Positions 44,429-53,047 of a stretch of DNA of 64,000 nucleotides are shown here, in pieces (the stretch's first letter is position 1; every line of letters begins with the position of its first letter). Source of the stretch: Neorhodopirellula pilleata (GTDB lineage Bacteria; Planctomycetota; Planctomycetia; Pirellulales; Pirellulaceae); NCBI RefSeq assembly GCF_007859915.1, contig NZ_SJPM01000012.1, positions 35,778-99,777 on the forward strand. The letters run 5' to 3'. Position numbers and translations under genes: made by a program. The notes beneath the pieces were generated by a model, which ran no database searches, was not told where the DNA came from, and was given only the letters and a program-made list of their open reading frames with translations.

Positions 44429-45418
44429 TTGAAAGATATTTGGATAGGTTTTGATCTCGGCGGCACCAAGATGTACGCCATCGCCTTTGACGACTCGATG
44501 CAGGTGATTGCCCGCCGACGTCGGAAAACGCGGGGGCGTGAAGGGTCTGACAACGGCATCGAGCGGATCGGTTCGACGATCACACGGTTGCTCGAAGAGA
44601 ACGAACTGACGCTCGATCGGATCGCAGGCATTGGCATCGGATGCCCCGGCCCGATCGACTTGGAGAAGGGTCGTTTGTTGATGACCCCCAATCTCGGCTG
44701 GGACGATGTTGACGTCAAGAAAGCCCTTGAGAAACAATTCGACTGCCCCGTCGTTGTTCTTAACGATGTCGATGCGGGAGTCTACGGCGAATATTTGTTC
44801 GGTGCCGCCCAAGGCAGTCGCTGTGCCGTCGGCATTTTTCCCGGAACCGGAATCGGTGGCGGTTGTGTTTACGAAGGAAAGATATTGCAGGGGGCAGGAA
44901 TCTCCTGCATGGAGATCGGCCATACCCGCGTCAGCAGCGGGGTGAAAAGTTCCGGCGGAACGCTGCCGGGCACGCTCGAGTCCGAAGCGAGCCGATTGAC
45001 GATCGCGGCCGACGCCGCCAAGTTGGCGTACCGCGGAGAAGCTCCCGCCCTCCTGAAAAGTGTCGGAACGGATCTGTCCGAAATACGCAGTGGTGCGTTG
45101 GCGGACGCGATCAAAGCGGGCGACAAGGAAATCGAAAAGTTAATCGACGAAGCCTCCACCGTGATCGGATACGGCGTCGTCAATGTCGTCCATATGCTTT
45201 GTCCCGATACGATCATCCTGGGAGGCGGGTTGGTCGAAGCGATGGAAGACATGATCATCAAACGGGTCTCCAAGACCGCCCAGGATCATTGCATGCCGGT
45301 CTACAAAGATCGTTTCAAGGTCGTCGCCGCCAAACTCGGAGACGACGCCGGAGCCATGGGCGCAGCCGCCTGGGCCAAAGCCCAATGCCCCGCCCCACCC
45401 CCCACCGACCAAACTTAG
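44429..45418 (+). CDS. ROK-family sugar kinase (glucokinase-like)
   Basis: 329 residues from the TTG at 44429 with GAGG upstream; the frame is open 28 codons earlier without family features. The ATP phosphate loop is FDLGGTKMYAIAFD. The catalytic Asp is in VVVLNDVDAGVYGEYLFG, followed by GIFPGTGIGGGCV and GHTRVSS. After GHT the usual zinc motif CxCGxxGCLE is missing; SGVKSSGGTLPGTLESEASR replaces it. Such zinc-less ROKs exist. It phosphorylates a hexose or related sugar. The gene lies between the dehydratase and RidA genes on the same strand. Confidence 0.85.
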   Translation: MKDIWIGFDLGGTKMYAIAFDDSMQVIARRRRKTRGREGSDNGIERIGSTITRLLEENELTLDRIAGIGIGCPGPIDLEKGRLLMTPNLGWDDVDVKKALEKQFDCPVVVLNDVDAGVYGEYLFGAAQGSRCAVGIFPGTGIGGGCVYEGKILQGAGISCMEIGHTRVSSGVKSSGGTLPGTLESEASRLTIAADAAKLAYRGEAPALLKSVGTDLSEIRSGALADAIKAGDKEIEKLIDEASTVIGYGVVNVVHMLCPDTIILGGGLVEAMEDMIIKRVSKTAQDHCMPVYKDRFKVVAAKLGDDAGAMGAAAWAKAQCPAPPPTDQT

Positions 45419-45448
45419 TCAAGTTTTACTCGCTACTCGCTACTCGCT

Positions 45449-45910
45449 ATGCACGACCAAAAAATCACCACGCTCAATCTCGAATTGCCGCCGGCCCCCA
45501 AACCGGTCGGGGTTTACAAGCCGATTGTCCAAGTCGGTAACCTGGTTTATCTGTCCGGTCACGGGCCGTTGAAGTCGGACAAGACGTTGATCACCGGACG
45601 CTTGGGCGAGGACATGGACGTCGAAGCGGGCTACGCCGCCGCACGCCAGACCGGATTGGCGATGCTTGCCACGCTTCGCGAGCATCTCGGTTCGCTCGAT
45701 CGTGTCGAACGTTTGATTAAACTGCTCGGCCTCGTCCGATGCACGGAATCGTTCGACGCTCAACCGGCCGTCATCAACGGTTGCAGCGAACTGTTCCGAG
45801 ACGTTTTTGGTGAAGACGCCGGGGTGGCCGCTCGCAGCGCCATCGGCACAAATGCCTTGCCCGGCGGGATTGCCGTCGAAATCGAAGCGATCTTTGAAGT
45901 CAAGGGCTAG
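45449..45910 (+). CDS. RidA/YjgF-family protein
   Basis: A 153-aa protein of the YjgF/YER057c/UK114 superfamily, typically a trimeric cytosolic enamine/imine deaminase that protects PLP enzymes. It has the VGNLVYLSGHGPL start strand, an ILNVRLLG-like KLLGLVRCTESF strand, and the C-terminal ARSAIGTNALPGGIAVEIEA, which carries the family Arg and Gly-Gly-type motif (here LPGGIAVEIE). It is slightly longer than classic RidA (about 130 aa), as in the Rid subgroup with an N-terminal extension. Short CTCGCTA tandem repeats precede its ATG. Confidence 0.88.
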   Translation: MHDQKITTLNLELPPAPKPVGVYKPIVQVGNLVYLSGHGPLKSDKTLITGRLGEDMDVEAGYAAARQTGLAMLATLREHLGSLDRVERLIKLLGLVRCTESFDAQPAVINGCSELFRDVFGEDAGVAARSAIGTNALPGGIAVEIEAIFEVKG

Positions 45911-45916
45911 CGGGCT

Positions 45917-46017
45917 GTTGATTTAGTTTACATCGTAACCCGAAGCGTGAGCGAGGGATAATTGATATTGACTCATCCCTCGCTTACGCAGCGGGTTACG
46001 ATGCAGACAAAATCAAC
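45917..46017. repeat. REP-A palindromic repeat, copy 4
   Basis: GTTGATTTAGTTTACATCG, then AACCCGAAGCGTGAGCGAGG, a spacer, and the inverted arm ending ACAAAATCAAC. It lies just after the RidA stop. Another half-arm (TCGTCAAGCGTCGGGTTATG) follows to 46040. Confidence 0.8.
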
Positions 46018-46092
46018 GCTTCGTCAAGCGTCGGGTTATGATTGAAGCAATAGCTCCTCAGTTCCCCACTTCAAGCCCCCACCATAATCACC

Positions 46093-47109
46093 ATGACCCG
46101 AAATCTTGTTTGCCTCTGTGTCGTTGTCGTTGCGGCAACTTGGTTCGCCGCGAATCCTAACCAACCACTCCTGGGTGATGACGCGCCGTCGAAATCAAAG
46201 TTGAAAGCCTTGATCATCGACGGGCAGAATAACCACAACGCATGGCCCAAGACGACGATGATGATCAAGCGGTATCTGGAACGAACCGGCCGCTTTGTTG
46301 TCGACATCGAGCGAACGCGGTTTACCTGGAAGGGCGGTGACCTGGTCAAGCAGTATCCACTCAATGACGCAATAGTCTACGAGGACCTTCCCAAACCAAA
46401 GAGTGATCCGGACTTTCATCCGGCGTTCGCGAACTATGACGTCGTCATCAGCAACTTCGGCTGGCAGACGGCCGCTTGGCCGGAGTCGACGAAGCGTGAT
46501 TTCATCGATTATGTTGCTGGAGGCGGCGGATTGGTGATCGTCCATGCGGCCGATAATTCGTTCGGCGATTGGCGTGAGTTCAATCAGATGATCGGCTTGG
46601 GAGGTTGGGACGGACGCAACGAGAAATCCGGTCCCTACGTGTACCTCAACAACGATGGCGAAACCGTCCGCGATGAATCACCAGGCGGAGGTGGCGACCA
46701 CGGGCCGCAACACGAATACCCGATCATCATTCGCACGCCCGATCACCCGATTACGCGGGGTTTGCCGCGGATGTGGATGCACGGAACCGACGAGCTTTAT
46801 CAAAAATTGCGTGGTCCGGCGACAAATATGACGATCTTGGCGACCGCTTACTCTGATCCGAAGTACAAAGGCACCGATCGACACGAACCGATGCTGATGA
46901 CGATCGATTATGGCAAAGGGCGAGTATTCCATACTCCGATGGGGCACGACGACAGATCCATGGAATGCGTCGGTTTTATCACGGCGCTGGTTCGCGGCAC
47001 CGAATGGGCTGCCACCGGCGATGTTACGATCAATGAAATACCAAACGACTTCCCCAAGGCGACCGAAGCCAGTCGACGCGAATTTGCGTCAGTCGGACTG
47101 ACCGATTAG
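46093..47109 (+). CDS. exported ThuA-domain protein
   Basis: 338 aa with a signal peptide (MTRNLVCLCVVVVAATWFAANP). The ThuA (trehalose-utilisation-like) class I amidotransferase-type fold shows ALIIDGQNNHNAWPKTTMMI, YDVVISNFGWQTAAW, GGGLVIVHAADNSFGDW, EYPIIIRTPDHPITRGLP, and GRVFHTPMGHDDRSMECVGF. ThuA proteins are abundant in planctomycetes, often next to sugar oxidoreductases. The catalytic activity is not firmly established. The gene stands between a REP-A repeat and the ABC ATPases. Confidence 0.88.
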   Translation: MTRNLVCLCVVVVAATWFAANPNQPLLGDDAPSKSKLKALIIDGQNNHNAWPKTTMMIKRYLERTGRFVVDIERTRFTWKGGDLVKQYPLNDAIVYEDLPKPKSDPDFHPAFANYDVVISNFGWQTAAWPESTKRDFIDYVAGGGGLVIVHAADNSFGDWREFNQMIGLGGWDGRNEKSGPYVYLNNDGETVRDESPGGGGDHGPQHEYPIIIRTPDHPITRGLPRMWMHGTDELYQKLRGPATNMTILATAYSDPKYKGTDRHEPMLMTIDYGKGRVFHTPMGHDDRSMECVGFITALVRGTEWAATGDVTINEIPNDFPKATEASRREFASVGLTD

Positions 47110-47209
47110 TCGGTTTGATGGCCGGGTTAATTCACTGGAACGGTTGGAGTATAACAGGACGCTGATTCGCAATGAGGCAATTCATCACCCGGCACCGCAG
47201 TTGAACCCC

Positions 47210-48193
47210 ATGGACGCCCGCATTCTCGCCGTTGACGATTTGCACGTCAGCTTCAAGACCGACGACGGTTTCGTCCGTGCGGTCCGTGGCGTTTCGTTCG
47301 ACGTCGCTGCGGGAGAAACCGTCGCGATCGTCGGGGAAAGCGGCAGCGGAAAGAGCGTGACGAATTTGGCGATGATGGGGCTGGTCCCCAAACCGCCGGG
47401 CATCATCGAGGCTGGCACGGCGATGTTCGATGGTCGCGATTTGCTTCAGCTGAACGAGCGTGAGATGCAGACGATTCGCGGGCGCCACATCGCGATGATT
47501 TTTCAAGACCCGATGACGGCGCTCAACCCGTTGATGACGATCGAGCAACAGCTTACCGAGATGACTCGGCTGCACCTCGGACTCACCAAACACGACGCCC
47601 GTCGCCGCGCGATCGAGATGTTGGGATTGGTCGGCATCACCGCGCCGGAGCAGCGATTGCGAGACTATCCGCATCAATTCAGCGGCGGAATGCGTCAACG
47701 AGTGATGATCGCGATGGCACTTTCATGCGAGCCTGAATTGTTGATCGCCGACGAACCCACCACGGCTCTTGATGTGACCATCCAAGCCCAGATCATGGAC
47801 TTGCTGGCCGACTTACAGGAACGCAAAGGCACCGCGATCGTCTTAATCACCCACGATTTGGGAGTGGTCGCCGGTGTCGCTGACCGCGTGATGGTGATGT
47901 ACGCCGGACGGATCGTCGAGGAATCTCACGTGCGTCCGTTGTTCGCATCGCCACAACATCCCTACACGATCGGTTTGCTCGGTTCGCTCCCCAACGTCGA
48001 ATCGAATCGCGACGAACCGCTGCACGCGATTCCCGGCCAACCGCCGGACATGTCGCTTGAATTACAAGGCTGTTCGTTCCGGGATCGTTGCCCGCACGCC
48101 TTTGAACGCTGTATCAGTGATGATCCGATTCTGACGCCACGACACGGCAATGAAGAACATCTTGCGGCCTGCCATGCGGAGATGCCCCAGTGA
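47210..48193 (+). CDS. peptide/nickel-type ABC transporter ATPase (OppD/DppD-like)
   Basis: 327 residues from the ATG at 47210; a GTG-like start upstream would add 22 residues lacking homology. Walker A is GESGSGKSVTNLA, signature FSGGMRQRVMIAMAL, Walker B LLIADEPTTALD. The C-terminal oligopeptide-transport extension is GCSFRDRCPHAFERC (Cys motif that can bind a Fe-S or metal). It powers import of peptides or small solutes with its partner 48190-49221. No permease or binding protein is encoded in the window. Confidence 0.9.
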   Translation: MDARILAVDDLHVSFKTDDGFVRAVRGVSFDVAAGETVAIVGESGSGKSVTNLAMMGLVPKPPGIIEAGTAMFDGRDLLQLNEREMQTIRGRHIAMIFQDPMTALNPLMTIEQQLTEMTRLHLGLTKHDARRRAIEMLGLVGITAPEQRLRDYPHQFSGGMRQRVMIAMALSCEPELLIADEPTTALDVTIQAQIMDLLADLQERKGTAIVLITHDLGVVAGVADRVMVMYAGRIVEESHVRPLFASPQHPYTIGLLGSLPNVESNRDEPLHAIPGQPPDMSLELQGCSFRDRCPHAFERCISDDPILTPRHGNEEHLAACHAEMPQ

Positions 48194-49221
48194 ATTCTAA
48201 CGTCGCGACGCAAACGAACGACGCTACCGAATCGAACACGAACGGAGGATCGCCGCTTCTATCGGTGCGTGATTTGAAAGTCCATTTTCCGTTCCATCGA
48301 GGTTCGTTGTTTTCTCCTGAAAAGGGTGTGATTCGCGCCGTCGACGGGATTTCGTTCGACATCGCCAAAGGCGAAACACTTGGTTTGGTCGGTGAGTCCG
48401 GATGTGGCAAGTCGACTACTGCGAGGGCGATTATCAACCTCGTGCGCCCGACCTCGGGCGATGTGCTTTTGGACGGAAAATCGATCGCCGGAATGTCCGA
48501 TGCGTCGATGTTGCCGTACCGGCGGCGGGTGCAGATGGTGTTTCAGGATCCGTTTGCTTCGTTGAACCCGCGGATGACGGTCGGCGGGATCATCGGCGAG
48601 CCGTTGGTCGTTCATTCGCTCGCCAGAGGACGCGATCGCAAGTTGGAAGTCATGCGGTTAATGGAATTGGTCGGATTGAATCCGCGATACCTGAATCGTT
48701 ACCCACACGAGTTCAGCGGCGGGCAACGACAACGAATCGGGATCGCTCGGGCGCTCGCCGTCGAACCCGAGTTGATCCTTTGTGACGAGCCGGTCTCGGC
48801 GTTGGATGTTTCGATCCAGGCCCAGATCATTAACTTGCTGATGGACCTGCAACAAAAGCTGGGTCTCGCCTACCTGTTCATAGCTCACGACCTCGCCGTC
48901 GTTCGGCACATCGCCAACCGAGTCGGTGTGATGTATCTCGGCCGATTGGTCGAGTTGGCAAAATCGGAAGAGCTCTACGTCGCGCCCAAGCATCCGTATA
49001 CGGAGGCATTGTTGTCAGCCGTTCCGGTTCCGGACCCGGAGATCGCGTCGTCCAAATCGCGGATCGTGTTGCAGGGCGAAGTACCCTCGCCGGATCGGTT
49101 TTACCCAGGATGTGCGTTCGCGGATCGGTGCCCGGTGAGAGTTGAACGATGTGACCACGATCGACCGCCGCTGCCCGCCAAGTCCCATGCGGCGGCGTGT
49201 TGGGTCCGCGAAGACTTGTAG
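48190..49221 (+). CDS. peptide/nickel-type ABC transporter ATPase (OppF/DppF-like)
   Basis: 343 aa starting at a GTG that overlaps the stop of the OppD-like gene by 4 nt (GTGA). Walker A is GESGCGKSTTARAI, signature FSGGQRQRIGIARAL, Walker B LILCDEPVSALDVS. The C-terminal extension is GCAFADRCPVRVERC. An insert of about 20 residues after VHFPF (HRGSLFSPEKGVIRAVDG) is typical of OppF. It probably forms a heterodimer with the preceding ATPase. Confidence 0.9.
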   Translation: MNSNVATQTNDATESNTNGGSPLLSVRDLKVHFPFHRGSLFSPEKGVIRAVDGISFDIAKGETLGLVGESGCGKSTTARAIINLVRPTSGDVLLDGKSIAGMSDASMLPYRRRVQMVFQDPFASLNPRMTVGGIIGEPLVVHSLARGRDRKLEVMRLMELVGLNPRYLNRYPHEFSGGQRQRIGIARALAVEPELILCDEPVSALDVSIQAQIINLLMDLQQKLGLAYLFIAHDLAVVRHIANRVGVMYLGRLVELAKSEELYVAPKHPYTEALLSAVPVPDPEIASSKSRIVLQGEVPSPDRFYPGCAFADRCPVRVERCDHDRPPLPAKSHAAACWVREDL

Positions 49222-49289
49222 TTACCAAGATTGCTTGACCGCGACCGTTTGAAATTTCCCCACCCGTCCTCGCTCTACAATCCAAAATC

Positions 49290-50609
49290 ATGAACGTGTC
49301 CGCAGCGCCTGAGAAGACTTCCAGTCGTTACCCTTGGTTGCACCCACGCGATGAGATCATGCAGACGATGGCGCGAATTTATCGCTCCCGCATGACCACC
49401 ACGTCAGGCGGCAATCTGTCCATTCGAGACGACAACGGAGATGTTTGGATCACGCCGGCGCGGATCGACAAAGGGAGTTTGAAACGAGACGACATCGTTT
49501 GCGTTCACGCCGACGGCACGGTCGACGGTAAACACAAGCCGTCTTCCGAGTATCCGTTTCACAAAGCGATCTACGAGGTCCGTCCGGACATCAAGTCGGT
49601 TGTTCATGCGCACCCGGTGGCTTTGGTGGCGTTCAGTATTTGTGGCCAAACACCCGACACCCGCATTTTTCATCAAGCTCACGCGGTGTGTGGTCAAACA
49701 GGATTCGCGCCTTACGCGTTGCCCGGTAGCGAGCGTCTCGGAGAGAGTATCGCGGAGCAATTTGCGGCGAAATGCGATAGCGTGATCTTGGAGAATCACG
49801 GCGTCGTCGTGGGCGGAGATTCCTTATCGCAAGCGTTCGAACGTTTCGAAGCATTCGAGTTCGCCGCCAAGACGATCATTCGCGGTCGTCAAATCGGAGA
49901 CATCAAGTATCTCGATGAGTCTCAACTGCAGATGGCCCGCGATCGAAGCGTCGACTTGGAGTCGATGGATCACAACACACCCACACCCGCCGAAAATGAG
50001 TTGCGGCGGCAACTTTGCGAGTTCGTCAGACGTGGTTGTCGGCAAGGATTGTTGATCAGTACCGAAGGAAGCTTTTCGGCGCGGGTGAGTGACGATTCTT
50101 TCTTGATCACGCCGACACAACGCGACCGTGAAACGTTGCAAATCGGAGATTTGGTTTTTGTCAGCGGCGGGAAACGGGAAGCCGGAAAGAAAGCCAGCCG
50201 AGCGGTGTTCGCTCATCAGGCGATCTATCGCAAGCATCCCAACGTCAAAGCAATCGCGTTTGCGCATCCAGTCGCGGCGACAGCGTTCAGCGTCACCGAC
50301 GCCGTGTTTGATTCAAAGATGATCCCTGAAAGCTATGTGTTCTTGCGAGATGTGTTGCGGATCCCGTATGGCGTTCAGTATCAAAACGACGGAACCATTG
50401 CCGATCACATCGCGGACTCAACTCCCACGGCGGTCCTCGACAATGATGGCGTGTTGATTACCGGTGGTACGATTTTAGAAACGTTCGACCGTTTAGAAGT
50501 TTTTGAATCCACGGCCGAGGCGCTGGTCCAATCACGGGCGATCGGTCCTCTGTCGGCGATGCCGGATAAGGTCATCAATGAGCTCAAAGATGCGTTTGGT
50601 TTGAAGTAA
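49290..50609 (+). CDS. double-domain class II aldolase/adducin protein
   Basis: 439 aa with two tandem class II aldolase domains (about 18-205 and 232-430). Domain 1 keeps the metal-site residues: E87 (SSEYPFH), H106 and H108 (VVHAHPVAL) and H170 (LENHGVVVGG). In domain 2 the equivalents are changed: FAHQAIY has Ala for Glu, AFAHPVA has Phe for the first His, and LDNDGVLITGG has Asp for His. So domain 1 may be active (aldol cleavage or epimerisation of a phospho-sugar), while domain 2 is probably structural or regulatory. It suits the nearby sugar-acid dehydratase and kinase. Confidence 0.85.
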   Translation: MNVSAAPEKTSSRYPWLHPRDEIMQTMARIYRSRMTTTSGGNLSIRDDNGDVWITPARIDKGSLKRDDIVCVHADGTVDGKHKPSSEYPFHKAIYEVRPDIKSVVHAHPVALVAFSICGQTPDTRIFHQAHAVCGQTGFAPYALPGSERLGESIAEQFAAKCDSVILENHGVVVGGDSLSQAFERFEAFEFAAKTIIRGRQIGDIKYLDESQLQMARDRSVDLESMDHNTPTPAENELRRQLCEFVRRGCRQGLLISTEGSFSARVSDDSFLITPTQRDRETLQIGDLVFVSGGKREAGKKASRAVFAHQAIYRKHPNVKAIAFAHPVAATAFSVTDAVFDSKMIPESYVFLRDVLRIPYGVQYQNDGTIADHIADSTPTAVLDNDGVLITGGTILETFDRLEVFESTAEALVQSRAIGPLSAMPDKVINELKDAFGLK

Positions 50610-50643
50610 GGGCCATTGATACAAGCCCGACGCGCGAGGGCCT

Positions 50644-50720
50644 GTTGATTTAATCGTAACCCGAAGCGTGAGCGAGGGATTCATCACCATTAAGTCCTTT
50701 GTAGGTATCCCTCGCTCACG
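50644..50720. repeat. REP-A copy 5, truncated by an IS
   Basis: The unit runs GTTGATTTAATCG, AACCCGAAGCGTGAGCGAGG, spacer, ATCCCTCGCTCACG and then stops abruptly at the IS end (CATTTTGAAG...). The missing outer arm is not found after the IS. Confidence 0.8.
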
Positions 50721-52102
50721 CATTTTGAAGTTGCGCTTTTTGTGAGTGAGCAGCCAGATTGGTATTGCAAAAATGGCGGGGCCAGCCCATGACGAGTTGT
50801 TTGTTGTTTTCACCCTTCACGTTGAAGGCCCCACCGATGATCATCGTCGCCGAAGTCGCCCCTAAACTCAAGACCTTCCTCAGCCACACCGGGCTCAAAC
50901 CGCTGGCCCAGGCGATGATGCTGCGAATCGTCCTGGCCTTCATCATGCATCGTGGACGGATGAGTTGCAGTGCCGCTGCTGGTGCGATCGCCGCCGAACC
51001 CATTCACCGGGGCGAACTGACGCGATTTTTGGCTCGGCCGCGTTGGCAGAAGCACGACTTCAACGAGCCATTGATGCGAATGTTGCTGGCCAAAGAAAAG
51101 AAACGCGGCAAGTTCCTGTTCCTCATTGATGCCACGTTGGTCAGCCAAGCCGGTAAGAAAACGCAAAATACGTTTAGCACTGGCAATCGAACTCGACGCA
51201 AAATCAAGAAAGGCTTTCGCTACAACAAGAAGAAGGTCGTTCGCAAGAACGTCCACAGCTTCACGTTCGGATTGCTGATCACTCCCTCGGGAATCCGAAT
51301 CCCGATGCAGATCCCTCACCGAACCAAAGAATACTGCCAAGAACATGGCATCGAGCATATGACCACAGCCGAGGCGGCTGCGGAAATGGTTCGCACGCTG
51401 CCGCTGGATGATGACGCTGAAGTCGTCGTGCTAGGCGACACCGCCTACGAATCGGAAGTCGTTGAAAAAGCGTGCGAGGATAAAGGATACACCTGGGTTT
51501 TCCCAGCCAACCCCGAGCGGGTTTACGAAGGACCGACTGGGCAGCGTGCCAAGTTGCGATCTCGACTGAAGGATTGGACGAGTCTGTCGCTGAAGACCAT
51601 CAGGCTTCGAGCGTCCACGGGCAAGTACGCTGATTACCGGCGACTTTCTAAGTGGCGTGTTGGGCCGAAAATGAAACCACGCGTTTACTACGCTCATCAG
51701 GAAAGACGGCAAGTGCGAAGCGTTGGCGACGTACAGATCGTTTTTTCGACAATGAAACCAGACCTAGCGAAGGCGACCCCTGGCGACGTGAAGATCCTGA
51801 TGACCAACGCGGTTTGGCTGAGTGTGAGCGAGGTGTTGGAGTTGTACAGCGTTCGTTGGCAGATCGAGATCACCCAAGCGGAATGCGTATCAAGAACGAG
51901 CTTGTATCGACTCGCCGCTTGAAATTACAGTGTCTGTGGCTGCTTTGATGCAATTGGTCGCGTTCTGCCGCAACCGCCACGCTCAAAGCGATTCACTCGA
52001 AACCCTCGTTTGCGTGCGTGGATTGAAGTCTTAGTAACCTGCAATACACGCGTAAAACGCCGAGGGTTTTCGAGTTTTCTAAATAAATCGCAAATCAAGC
52101 TT
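50721..52102 (+). mobile_element. degraded insertion sequence (IS4-like DDE)
   Basis: The left end CATTTTGAAGTTGCGCTTTT (50721-50740) is identical to the reverse complement of the MITE's right end at 29899-29920. A weak right-end match, AAATCGCAAATCAAGC, lies at 52085-52100. The expected continuation of the REP-A target is missing on the right, so the right boundary is uncertain and material was probably deleted. The transposase gene inside is truncated. Between 51923 and 52119 no gene is seen, only scraps of what may be the transposase C-terminus in other frames. Confidence 0.6.
50837..51922 (+). pseudogene. IS4-like DDE transposase, C-terminus lost
   Basis: The first 350 residues look intact: KFLFLIDATLVS carries the first Asp, EVVVLGDTAYESEVVEKACE the second, and LYSVRWQIE the catalytic Glu with its Y-(2)-R-(3)-E spacing. 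Directly after WQIE the frame continues ITQAECVSRTSLYRLAA and stops, instead of the usual FF.ELKS..GL region, so a deletion or frameshift has removed the C-terminal part. Starts at 50759 and 50789 are also in frame. The family (IS4-like) is judged from the YREK-type signature. Confidence 0.75.
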
Positions 52103-52119
52103 CGCTTGATTGAGGTCTA

Positions 52120-52941
52120 GTGGCCACGAAGGGACGCGCGGTAATCACCAGCGCAACAGGGTCATTTATTCAAAACACACACTTAGGCCCCATTTTCCTG
52201 AGCGATTTTGAAATGCCAGAAAGGTGGGCGGATATGGGAGGAGTCGATTGGCCTGCATCGGTATGGCAATGCATTTCTGCGATTTCGATATTCAGTTTTG
52301 GATTGATCGCTTACCAAATTGTTGATGGCTTTGAAAACGTTCGGAAAGCCCGCGAACCGACTGAAGCAGCGAAGCGAATCGCAATCCAATGCGGCATATG
52401 GATTTCTAGCATCCCGTTCTTGTTTGTCATTCTCACGGTACGTACTGGAGTACTCGATCGATACTGGATGCCGCTGCTTCCACTTGTTTTGGTAAGCCTT
52501 GCAGAATCGCTACTGCGACCAAGTGCGAGTGAGGTTTCAAGATCACCGCCAGCGTTATTGGCTACTGCACCGCATCGACCTCCATTTGCCATCGCGGCAA
52601 CTTGTTTTTTGCTAATACTCGAGTTGTCTTTCTCTGTCGTTCTAGTGAGAGATTTTTTGACCTTCAATGCTCGGAGGTGGCAGCAATACGAAGCGTGGCT
52701 CGATGAAGGCTACATCCCGCACGACATTGATGGAGGGCGAGACATGAACGCTTGGTTTCGTAGCCTCGAGGACGTTGATACTCAAATGCGTCCGGGGGGG
52801 ACCAAGGCATGGTGGACGAGCTTTGCAAAGGTTGCCATGTCGATCGGTCCTCGACCGGGTTGGCGAGAAACAGGGCGACTTCGGTGGTACGCTTGGATTG
52901 ACCAGCAGGAGCATGAAATTCTGCTCTTGGAGAAGCGATAA
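52120..52941 (+). pseudogene. C-terminal part of a membrane protein, 5' end lost next to the IS
   Basis: About 273 codons from a GTG, with no ribosome site. There are four hydrophobic segments: SVWQCISAISIFSFGLIAYQ, CGIWISSIPFLFVILTV, YWMPLLPLVLVSLAESLL, FAIAATCFLLILELSFSVVL. The motif VLDRYWMPLLPLVL resembles the region before the last helices of GT39/PMT-type (dolichyl-phosphate-mannose transferase) proteins, suggesting the end of such a glycosyltransferase. The N-terminal half with the catalytic loop is absent. It most likely became a fragment when the IS inserted or deleted. Confidence 0.55.
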
Positions 52942-53047
52942 CCGAACGTTCTTTCATAACGGCCACCTTAGGAACCACGGTTAGCAATTTGAATCCGAAA
53001 GAATCAACCTAAGGTCGTCAACAAGCACGCCACACAGCCCCAATTGG

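Noticed and set aside
45425..45448. CTCGCTACTCGCTACTCGCTA as a regulatory iteron
   Set aside because: Three short copies directly before the RidA start; too short and isolated to support a function.
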